Positions 35,627 to 42,731 of a stretch of 47,339 bases of DNA are shown piece after piece. Source of the DNA: Thomasclavelia spiroformis (GTDB lineage: Bacteria > Bacillota_I > Bacilli_A > Erysipelotrichales > Coprobacillaceae); contig JAGZCC010000010.1 of the NCBI GenBank assembly GCA_018369555.1, forward strand, positions 1 through 47,339, written 5' to 3'. Both the position numbers and the translations under genes were made by a program. Position 1 is the stretch's first letter. Each line of letters opens with the position of its first letter. The notes under the pieces are model-generated. The model was given only the letters and a program-made list of their open reading frames with translations, did not search any database and had not been told where the DNA came from.

Positions 35627-36631
35627 ATGAATAAAGTCAAAAACAATGCCTTAGGTATTATTTTATGTTTAGCGATTGCTTTACCTGCATACTATTTAGG
35701 AACTCTTTTCCCACTAGTTGGTGGTCCTGTGTTTGCAATTTTAATGGGGATGATTATTACTTATTTCGTTAAAGACAAAAGTAGGGTCCAAAATGGTATC
35801 ACCTATACATCTAAAAAAATCCTACAATACGCTGTTATTTTACTTGGATTTGGGATGAATTTAAAAGATATTTTAAAAATTGGAACAACATCTTTACCAA
35901 TTATTTTATCAACCATCACAACTTCATTAGTAGTTGCTTATGTATTATGTAAACTTTTAAAAATCCCATCTAAAATTGCAACATTAATCGGTGTTGGTTC
36001 ATCAATTTGCGGGGGCTCTGCAATTGCAGCAACCGCTCCTGTAATTGAAGCAGATGACGAAGAAATTGCTCAAGCAATTTCAGTTATCTTTCTATTCAAT
36101 ATTTTAGCAGCTTTAATTTTCCCTACACTAGGAGGGATGCTTGGTCTTTCAAATGATGGTTTTGGATTATTTGCAGGAAGTGCAGTTAATGATACTTCAT
36201 CAGTTACAGCTACAGCTACAGCTTGGGATGGAATTCATGGTAGCAACACATTAGACCATGCAACTATCGTAAAACTAACAAGAACACTTGCAATCATCCC
36301 AATCACTTTAGTTTTAGCTTTTAAACGTACTCGCGATAACGAAAAAAATAACAGCAAAGTAAATCTTAAAAATATTTTTCCATATTTTATTCTTTTCTTT
36401 GTTTTAGCATCAATTATTACAACCGTATTTAGTTTACCAGCAACAATTACCGCCCCACTTAAAGATTTAAGTAAATTCTTTATTGTAATGGCAATGGCAG
36501 CAATTGGTTTAAATACAAATATTGTAAAACTGATAAAAAGTGGTGCTAAACCAATTTTATTAGGTTTTACATGTTGGATTTCAATTACATGTGTGTGTTT
36601 ATTGATGCAATCACTTTTAGGATTACTATAG
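35627..36631 (+). CDS. YeiH/UPF0324 family membrane protein (putative sulfate exporter)
   Basis: A polytopic 334-residue protein with about ten hydrophobic helices. Family motifs include GPVFAILMGMIITYF, VILLGFGMNLKDIL, GVGSSICGGSAIAATAPVI and GLFAGSAVNDTSSVTATA. The family is annotated as putative sulfate exporters, with little direct proof of substrate. AAAGGAGG precedes the ATG. It is the only plus-strand gene between the left edge and the RNase HIII gene at 45962. Confidence 0.9.
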   Translation: MNKVKNNALGIILCLAIALPAYYLGTLFPLVGGPVFAILMGMIITYFVKDKSRVQNGITYTSKKILQYAVILLGFGMNLKDILKIGTTSLPIILSTITTSLVVAYVLCKLLKIPSKIATLIGVGSSICGGSAIAATAPVIEADDEEIAQAISVIFLFNILAALIFPTLGGMLGLSNDGFGLFAGSAVNDTSSVTATATAWDGIHGSNTLDHATIVKLTRTLAIIPITLVLAFKRTRDNEKNNSKVNLKNIFPYFILFFVLASIITTVFSLPATITAPLKDLSKFFIVMAMAAIGLNTNIVKLIKSGAKPILLGFTCWISITCVCLLMQSLLGLL

Positions 36632-36652
36632 ACGGTTATATTCCGTCTTTTT
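36631..36652 (+). terminator. Terminator after the yeiH-like gene
   Basis: GACGG pairs with CCGTC around a 7-base loop, followed by TTTTT. Confidence 0.82.
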
Positions 36653-36660
36653 ATTTAAAC

Positions 36661-36683
36661 AAAAAAACACACTAATGTGTGTT
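36661..36683 (-). terminator. Terminator after tRNA-Arg copy 1
   Basis: AACACAC pairs with GTGTGTT around a 4-base loop, followed by at least five T on the minus strand. Confidence 0.82.
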
Positions 36684-36692
36684 ATAATCTAA

Positions 36693-36769
36693 TGGCGTCC
36701 ACGAAGGGATTCGAACCCCTGACCGCACGCTTAGAAGGCGTGTGCTCTATCCAGCTGAGCTACGTAGAC
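36693..36769 (-). tRNA. tRNA-Arg (anticodon UCU), copy 1
   Basis: A 77-base cloverleaf including encoded CCA. The acceptor GTCTACG pairs with CGTGGAC, the anticodon loop CTTCTAA gives UCU, and the T-arm carries GGTTCGAATCC. It decodes AGA/AGG, the main arginine codons in such AT-rich DNA. It is identical to the copy at 37065. Confidence 0.97.
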
Positions 36770-36790
36770 TTCTTTATCAACTGCTCAAAT

Positions 36791-36819
36791 AATATAACAT
36801 ATAAAATTAAATAATGCAA
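36791..36819 (-). promoter_or_regulatory. Promoter of tRNA-Arg copy 1
   Basis: -35 TTGCAT (36814-36819), a 17-base spacer, and -10 TATATT (36791-36796). Confidence 0.75.
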
Positions 36820-36984
36820 GTTTTTATTTTATATTTATCTAAAAACACTAAAAAAAGATTTTACATATAATTTACCTAATACACATCTTCTCTGCAATCA
36901 GCTTGATTTATCAATGCAAAACGTTTTTTAATCATTATAATCCTTCATAGACAACTTAAAAATTGATTCCTCAAACAAATACAT

Positions 36985-37029
36985 CTAAAAAATAAAAACC
37001 TTTGATAAAACTTTTTAATATCAAAGGTT
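36985..37029 (-). terminator. Terminator after tRNA-Arg copy 2
   Basis: AACCTTTGATA pairs with TATCAAAGGTT, followed by a T-rich tail. The remaining DNA between the two tRNA genes holds no gene that I can see. Confidence 0.8.
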
Positions 37030-37064
37030 CCAAGAGATTTTATTAATCTCATTATTTTTTAAAA

Positions 37065-37141
37065 TGGCGTCCACGAAGGGATTCGAACCCCTGACCGCAC
37101 GCTTAGAAGGCGTGTGCTCTATCCAGCTGAGCTACGTAGAC
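37065..37141 (-). tRNA. tRNA-Arg (anticodon UCU), copy 2
   Basis: Identical in all 77 bases to copy 1, with its own promoter and terminator, so the flanks differ while the tRNA is conserved. Confidence 0.97.
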
Positions 37142-37162
37142 CTCTCTCTTGACTGCTTAAAT

Positions 37163-37191
37163 ACTATAACACATTCAAAAGAGATGCGCAA
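37163..37191 (-). promoter_or_regulatory. Promoter of tRNA-Arg copy 2
   Basis: -35 TTGCGC (37186-37191), a 17-base spacer, and -10 TATAGT (37163-37168). Confidence 0.75.
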
Positions 37192-37197
37192 GTACTT

Positions 37198-37662
37198 TTA
37201 AAAAATTTCCTTAAATTTTACCTCAAATTGACCCTTGTCCACATAAATTACACAATATGATTTATGACTTCCTTGTCTTGGTAAAGTAGTAGAACCAGGA
37301 TTAATTAAATAAAACCCATCAATATCATCACATTGAGGAACATGAGTATGTCCTGATAATAAAATATCACAACCGTGTCGTAACAAATCATCTACCATCA
37401 TTGTCTCTCTATTTAAATATCCATAGCGATGCCCATGTGTCACTAAAAACATTAAGCCCTCTACCTCAAATACAATTTCATCTTCCAATTTTGCCATCCA
37501 ATCATTATTACCACGAACACTGATCCAACCCCTTAAATCATTTTCCATTCCTTCACTATCACCACAATGAACATAAAAATCCCCATCTGGTTCTAATCTC
37601 TTTATTTCTTCAATTATATTTTGATATCCATGATTATCAGACATTACTACTATTTTTTTCAT
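37198..37662 (-). CDS. Metallophosphoesterase, YfcE/YsnB family
   Basis: A small calcineurin-like phosphodiesterase of 154 residues with the five metal motifs: SDNHG, GDSEG, RGNND, THGHRYG and GHTHVPQ. The physiological substrate is unknown. In Bacillus ysnB follows the racE-gerM-rph-ysnA string; here gerM is directly upstream and rph-ysnA are missing. Confidence 0.93.
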   Translation of the reverse strand: MKKIVVMSDNHGYQNIIEEIKRLEPDGDFYVHCGDSEGMENDLRGWISVRGNNDWMAKLEDEIVFEVEGLMFLVTHGHRYGYLNRETMMVDDLLRHGCDILLSGHTHVPQCDDIDGFYLINPGSTTLPRQGSHKSYCVIYVDKGQFEVKFKEIF

Positions 37663-37707
37663 TTACATCACCAATATCATTATACACAATTAATCCATAA
37701 ATTTAAA

Positions 37708-38616
37708 TTATATTTTAATGCGATTATCAACTTTACCATTTACATCTTCTATTGGCATTATTTTTTGTCCATCAATATACAAAGAAACATTTTTTACATT
37801 TTCTAAATGACTTGCTGATTTTACTATCTGATTATATAAATTATTATCGATAGATTCATTATCATTTAAAATATTACTTGCTAAATAAATATTTAAATTC
37901 CCCTCATTCAATGAACATTGTTGCACTAAGGTTAATGGCTGTTCAAATTCAATTTCTTTTAACATTATTGATACTTTAGTATCAATGTCATTATCTTGAG
38001 TCTCAACTCTTTTAGTAATGGGAACATAATATTCTTGATTATTGATTATTTTGGTATTATAAACAACTACTGGAACAGTTTTATATAAATAATTAGTTGT
38101 TGATTCAAAATTATTAATTCCTAGTCTATTAGTAATACAACCAGCAGGAATAGTACTATTTTTTAACGTACTAACATCATTACCATCAATTTTTAAATTA
38201 ACCTTTTCAATATCATCAACACAAAAAACATAAGACAACATTTCAAAAATATCCAAAGCTTCTTGATTATTTTCAACATATAAATGATCACTAAAATCAA
38301 ATGTTAATGATCTATCATTAATGGCAATTGCATTTACTTGTAAATTTGCATCTAAAATGGGATGTAACCCTAAATATTCATAGTCCTTAGATTTCATTAC
38401 CTCTATTAAATTACGGTATTTACTATCATCTTCTAAATCCTGATTTAAATTAATTTCAATTGGTACTAGTATATTATCTTCATCTTTAAAAACAACAGTT
38501 TGATATTTTTTATTTATCACTTCTTTTTTTTCCTTTTTATCATCTTGTTTAAAATAAATAATTCCAAACCCTAAACATAAACATACAAAAATACTTAAAA
38601 GTACTTTGATCCGCAT
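37708..38616 (-). CDS. gerM: GerM-like protein with two GerMN domains
   Basis: A membrane-anchored protein (signal/anchor VLLSIFVCLCLGFGIIYF) with two tandem GerMN repeats: one around 65-160 (IAINDRSLTFDFSDHLY, ALDIFEMLSYVFCVDDIEKVNLKIDG) and one around 185-290 (LNIYLASNIL, VKNVSLYIDGQKI). In Bacillus GerM stabilises the engulfment complex and is needed for germination. A cysteine lipobox of the Bacillus type is not clear. It lies just after murI, as in Bacillus racE-gerM. The ATG at 38616 has GAGGTGG. Confidence 0.87.
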   Translation of the reverse strand: MRIKVLLSIFVCLCLGFGIIYFKQDDKKEKKEVINKKYQTVVFKDEDNILVPIEINLNQDLEDDSKYRNLIEVMKSKDYEYLGLHPILDANLQVNAIAINDRSLTFDFSDHLYVENNQEALDIFEMLSYVFCVDDIEKVNLKIDGNDVSTLKNSTIPAGCITNRLGINNFESTTNYLYKTVPVVVYNTKIINNQEYYVPITKRVETQDNDIDTKVSIMLKEIEFEQPLTLVQQCSLNEGNLNIYLASNILNDNESIDNNLYNQIVKSASHLENVKNVSLYIDGQKIMPIEDVNGKVDNRIKI

Positions 38617-38633
38617 ACTTACCACCTCTCCAT

Positions 38634-38662
38634 ATTTTATGAAGCAGCCACTTTAAAATACC
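38634..38662 (-). promoter_or_regulatory. Sigma-E-like promoter of gerM
   Basis: -35 GGTATTT (38656-38662), a 14-base spacer, and -10 CATAAAAT (38634-38641). gerM is sigma-E dependent in Bacillus. Confidence 0.55.
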
Positions 38663-38672
38663 AATTTTTTAT

Positions 38673-38699
38673 AAAAAATAGATTAGCTAAGCTAATCTA
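38673..38699 (-). terminator. Terminator after murI
   Basis: TAGATTAGC pairs with GCTAATCTA, followed by six T. The murI TAG lies inside the stem. Confidence 0.85.
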
Positions 38700-39477
38700 T
38701 AATCAAATGTTCAACTTTTAAATTAGTATAATCAAAAAAGCCTGACGATGAATAAATAAACTCATCAACATCTCCAGTAGTATATATTCTAATATAATTA
38801 TTTTTATTAAAATTTAATAATTTTTGACTTGATAAAATATCTTTAACATTTTTACTAATTGCCTCACTACTAGAAACATACTCAATATTTGGCAATACAT
38901 TTTTTATTTGCTCTTTTAAAATAGGATAATGTGTACACCCTAAAATAATTGATTGAACCTTTCCTTTGTAATCATCAAGATACTCATGCAAAATCTGATC
39001 AATGCCATTTTTATATTTTCCTGATTCTACTAATGGTACTAATTTAGGGGTTGCCAGTGAAAAAGTTTCAATTTTACTATCAATTTGTTTAATTGTTTCA
39101 GGATATTTATTGGACTTAATCGTTGCAGCAGTAGCAATTATTAAAGTATTCGCTACCTTACGTCTAATAAAATCATTAACTGTTGCATCAATCACTCCAA
39201 TAATCATCACTTCAGGATAAGTCATTTGTAAACGCTCTAATACTGTAGAACTAGTTGTATTACATGCTAAAACAATCAATTTAACATCTTGTCTAATAAA
39301 ATATTCAACAATATCACTAGCATATTCAAACAATTGAGCAGGGGTTTTATCACCATAAGGACAGTGATAATTATCCCCAATATAAATGATATTTTCATTT
39401 GGAAGTAACGATCTAATCGAATTTAAAACTGTTAAACCACCTACTCCTGAATCAAAAACTCCGATTGCTCTTTCCAT
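38692..39477 (-). CDS. murI: Glutamate racemase
   Basis: This enzyme makes D-glutamate for peptidoglycan. The two catalytic cysteines lie in LACNTTSS and LGCTHYPIL. The N-terminus IGVFDSGVGGLTVLNSI and the segment GDNYHCPYG are signatures. Length 261 is usual. It follows the VanY-like gene by 4 bases. Confidence 0.97.
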   Translation of the reverse strand: MERAIGVFDSGVGGLTVLNSIRSLLPNENIIYIGDNYHCPYGDKTPAQLFEYASDIVEYFIRQDVKLIVLACNTTSSTVLERLQMTYPEVMIIGVIDATVNDFIRRKVANTLIIATAATIKSNKYPETIKQIDSKIETFSLATPKLVPLVESGKYKNGIDQILHEYLDDYKGKVQSIILGCTHYPILKEQIKNVLPNIEYVSSSEAISKNVKDILSSQKLLNFNKNNYIRIYTTGDVDEFIYSSSGFFDYTNLKVEHLIID

Positions 39478-39481
39478 TTAA

Positions 39482-40639
39482 TTACTCCTTATTATCCTTA
39501 TATTCTTCTAAAGCTAAATTTTGATTATGTAAAATAGTAGCAATTTCTTTACCCACATATCTAAATGTAGTTGGACTATACTCATGTCCAGTTACTGCTA
39601 TTTTATCTGCTGGATAACGTAAAATAAAACCATATTCATAACTATGTTCCATTAACCAAGCATAAACATCTGTTTGGTTAAAATCTTTTACGCTTATTTC
39701 TGATTTTTGCAAATCAACCGTATTTCCTAATTGATATTCATTATAACCCGCTACTACCCCACGATTTTCTAAAAGAGCTACATCATATCCAATAAATGAT
39801 TTAGTTAAAATAAGTCCTTTATCACATTCTTTATAACAAGCACGATACATTTCTAATAAATTTTGATACGTTTCTTCTTGTAAATACATAAAATGCTTAA
39901 TTCTTGGAATTCCTGAAGCAATAACTAACTTTTTAGGCTCATAACCACCTATAAATGTTTCATTATTTATAACTATAGATATTTCACCTGGATTATATAT
40001 TCTTTTAGCATTTGGTAATAGATCTTGATTAAATAATGTTGCTAATGAAGTTTTATTATAATTCACGCTTAATTGCTTAAAGCTATCATATAGTTCATTA
40101 TCATCTAATTGATCAATCTCTTTTATTTTATGTAAATAATTATTTGTATCATTTACATATGTATAATCAGTTTCATCATAAATAGCCCTTAACATCTGAT
40201 AATATTCAATATTATCAAAATCAAAACTTTCCTGATTAATATACGCTTCTACAAGATCATTTTTAATCAAAATATCACAATAACTTAACGCTCTACTTGC
40301 AAAAGACACCTCTAATTTATCAGCTAGCTGATTGCCTACACTAATCAAATCATTTAAATCAGGATATTTATGAATTTTATCTAGTGCATTATAAAATTCA
40401 TAATTCATTAAATTAAAATCAGGAATTTCAATGTACTTAATAAATTCATTGACTGCAATTGCATTTTCGATCAAATATTCTTGTTCTTCATCGTCTAAAT
40501 ACATTTCAATCAATGCCCGATTATCATTATTAATTCCATTCACTCGATAAAACTCATCATATTTACGATTTATTGAAATAAATGCGATACAAAAACATAG
40601 CGTTACTACTACATATAAATGCCATCTCTTTAATTTCAT
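39482..40639 (-). CDS. VanY-like D-Ala-D-Ala carboxypeptidase homologue, active site lost
   Basis: A membrane-anchored protein (LYVVVTLCFCIAFISI) of 385 residues. It has a helical N-terminal region of about 230 residues, then a C-terminal VanY-type domain recognised by VYAWLMEHSYEYGFILRYP and TFRYVG. The zinc site is broken. The usual SxHxxGxxxD reads NEYQLGNTVD, with the histidine replaced by tyrosine. The usual EPWHFRYVG reads SPTTFRYVG, which loses both the catalytic glutamate and the second histidine. It is probably a binding or scaffolding pseudoenzyme. The gene is intact and followed by murI at 4 bases, so it is unlikely to be a decaying gene. Confidence 0.82.
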   Translation of the reverse strand: MKLKRWHLYVVVTLCFCIAFISINRKYDEFYRVNGINNDNRALIEMYLDDEEQEYLIENAIAVNEFIKYIEIPDFNLMNYEFYNALDKIHKYPDLNDLISVGNQLADKLEVSFASRALSYCDILIKNDLVEAYINQESFDFDNIEYYQMLRAIYDETDYTYVNDTNNYLHKIKEIDQLDDNELYDSFKQLSVNYNKTSLATLFNQDLLPNAKRIYNPGEISIVINNETFIGGYEPKKLVIASGIPRIKHFMYLQEETYQNLLEMYRACYKECDKGLILTKSFIGYDVALLENRGVVAGYNEYQLGNTVDLQKSEISVKDFNQTDVYAWLMEHSYEYGFILRYPADKIAVTGHEYSPTTFRYVGKEIATILHNQNLALEEYKDNKE

Positions 40640-40693
40640 AACATCACCGTGTATCATTATATACCAACAACAAATAAAAAACCACTTTAAATT

Positions 40694-40720
40694 AATAGAC
40701 CGAATTAAATTCGGTCTATT
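40694..40720 (-). terminator. Terminator-like hairpin after gerE
   Basis: AATAGACCGAA pairs perfectly with TTCGGTCTATT around 5 bases. No T-tract follows, so it may stop transcription poorly and let gerE read into the VanY-like gene. Confidence 0.55.
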
Positions 40721-40922
40721 AAAACTCCAATTCCTTTAATCTAACCAATTCAAAAACCGCTTGAATTCTTGAATCAACCCCTAATTTTTGAATAACATTA
40801 GAAATATGATTACGAACTGTTTTTTCACTAATCTCTAATATTTGGGCAATTTCTTTAGTTGAATGATTATTTATTAAAAGAGTAAAAACCTCTCTTTCCC
40901 TAGGAGTAAGAACAATATTCAC
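40719..40922 (-). CDS. gerE: GerE-like LuxR-type regulator
   Basis: A 67-residue protein that is only a LuxR-type helix-turn-helix (LTPREREVFTLLINNHSTKEIAQILEISEKTVRNHISNVIQKLG). This matches GerE (74 residues in Bacillus), the last mother-cell regulator acting with sigma-K on coat genes. The location just before murI-gerM is as in Bacillus. A sigma-K-like promoter lies upstream. Confidence 0.9.
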   Translation of the reverse strand: MNIVLTPREREVFTLLINNHSTKEIAQILEISEKTVRNHISNVIQKLGVDSRIQAVFELVRLKELEF

Positions 40923-40943
40923 TAATTAATTCACCTCTTAATC

Positions 40944-40970
40944 TAATATATGAGAGAATTAATTTTACGT
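40944..40970 (-). promoter_or_regulatory. Sigma-K-like promoter of gerE
   Basis: -35 AC (40969-40970), a 16-base spacer, and -10 CATATATTA (40944-40952) fit AC-N16/17-CATAnnnTA. Bacillus gerE is transcribed by sigma-K. The -35 overlaps the uvrC stop codon. Confidence 0.58.
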
Positions 40971-42731
40971 GTCTTTTTTCAAAACATTAAAAAGATTAGC
41001 TGCTACTTCCTTTGGTAGGACTTTTTCTAATTGCTCTAAACTTGCTTCTTTTAACTGTTTAACACTACCGAATTCTTTTAATAATAATTTTTTACGTTTT
41101 GGCCCAATTCCTTCAACATTATCAAGAATTGATTGAAACAATGACTTTGAACGAACATTTTTATGAAAACTTATTGCATAACGATGCACTTCATCTTGCA
41201 TTCTAACTAACAAAAAGAATAATTCACTTTTTTTATCAATAGCAACCTCATTCCCTTCACTATCTAAAAGCATTGAGGTAGAATGTTTATCATCTTTAGC
41301 TAAACCACAAACCATAATATTTAAGTTTAAACTATCGATTACTTCTTTAGCCACCTTGATTTGCCCTTTACCACCATCAACAATAATTAGATCCGGTTTT
41401 TCTAAACCTTCCATTAAAACCCGATAATAACGTCGATAAATTACCTCTTTCATACTTGCATAATCATCAGGTCCTTCAACCGTCTTAATTTTAAATTTAC
41501 GATAATCTTTTTTAGAGGGCACGCCATCTTTAAAACAAACCATTCCTGCAACAGCATATGATCCTTGAATATTAGAATTATCAAATAATTCGATTCTTCT
41601 TGGTAAATCAATATTTAACAATGAACCTAATTGTTTTATTGCACCGATTGTTGAAGCCTCATTTTTTTGAATCAATAAAAATTTCTTTTCTAATTGTTCC
41701 TTAGCGTTTTCATTAGCCATAGCTACTAAATTAGCCTTATTACCTTTTTGCGGCTTAATAATTTTACACTTAATAATTTCTTGCAACAATGAAACATCTA
41801 ATTCTTTTGGTACTAATAATTCCTTTGGCTCCGTATTTTCTTGATAAAATAACACTAAAAAAGAAATGATTTGTTCTTGAAAATCATCTTGCAAAGGTAC
41901 CAAATTCAAATCACGAGCCAAAAGTTTACCATTACGCATGAAAAACAGTTGCAGACACAAATACCCTTTATCATAATAATACCCGACAATATCACGATCA
42001 ACCAAATCATTAAATTGAACATGCTGCTTACTAGTAACATGTTGAATATGACTAATTAAATCTCGACATTCTTTGGCCAATTCATAATTTTGCAGTTCAC
42101 TAGCACTATACATTTTTTCTTGTAATTCCTTAATTATTTGTTTAGTATCCCCTTGAATAAATTTCGTAATACTTGATGTTATTTGCTTATATGTTTCTTC
42201 ATCTACTGTTTGAATACATGGTGCTAAACATTGATTCAAAGAATAATATAAGCATGGTTTTTTGGGAATATGATTACATTTTCTTAGCGGATATAGACGA
42301 TTTAATAATTTAAAAGTTTCTCTTGCAGCAGTCCCATCAGGGAATGGTCCAAAATGACGATGTTTTTTATCTTGAGCATTTCTAACGATTTTTAAACGAG
42401 GATGTTCTTCTTTAGTAAGTTGGATGTATGGATAATATTTATTATCCATAAAAGATATATTGTATTTTGGTGAATAATCTTTGATTAGATTTATTTCTAA
42501 TAGCAACGCTTCTTTTTCAGAATCAGTAACAATATAATCAAAATCAACAATTTCATGAACTAATTTAGTTGTTTTATAATTATGCGCTCCAACAAAATAA
42601 GAAGAAACTCGATTTTTTAACTTCTTAGCTTTACCAACATAAATAACATTACCACTTTTATCCTTCATCAAATAACAACCAGGTAATAACGGTAATAAAG
42701 AAAGCTTATCCTTTATCATTTTATGTTCCAT
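40965..42731 (-). CDS. uvrC: Excinuclease ABC subunit C
   Basis: The dual incision nuclease of nucleotide excision repair. The GIY-YIG domain starts LLPGCYLMKDKSGNVIYVGKAKKLKNRVSSYF. A UVR motif (about 195-230), the RNase H-like domain with FDNSNIQGSYAV and IIVDGGKGQI, and C-terminal helix-hairpin-helix motifs (NVEGIGPKRKKLLLKEFG) follow. Length 588 is normal. The start overlaps the mutS2 stop by 1 base. Confidence 0.98.
   Translation of the reverse strand: MEHKMIKDKLSLLPLLPGCYLMKDKSGNVIYVGKAKKLKNRVSSYFVGAHNYKTTKLVHEIVDFDYIVTDSEKEALLLEINLIKDYSPKYNISFMDNKYYPYIQLTKEEHPRLKIVRNAQDKKHRHFGPFPDGTAARETFKLLNRLYPLRKCNHIPKKPCLYYSLNQCLAPCIQTVDEETYKQITSSITKFIQGDTKQIIKELQEKMYSASELQNYELAKECRDLISHIQHVTSKQHVQFNDLVDRDIVGYYYDKGYLCLQLFFMRNGKLLARDLNLVPLQDDFQEQIISFLVLFYQENTEPKELLVPKELDVSLLQEIIKCKIIKPQKGNKANLVAMANENAKEQLEKKFLLIQKNEASTIGAIKQLGSLLNIDLPRRIELFDNSNIQGSYAVAGMVCFKDGVPSKKDYRKFKIKTVEGPDDYASMKEVIYRRYYRVLMEGLEKPDLIIVDGGKGQIKVAKEVIDSLNLNIMVCGLAKDDKHSTSMLLDSEGNEVAIDKKSELFFLLVRMQDEVHRYAISFHKNVRSKSLFQSILDNVEGIGPKRKKLLLKEFGSVKQLKEASLEQLEKVLPKEVAANLFNVLKKDT

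Noticed and set aside
36770..37064. Possible small mobile element between the two identical tRNA genes
   Set aside because: The interval has no gene, and the repeats are just the tRNA genes with separate promoters and terminators.
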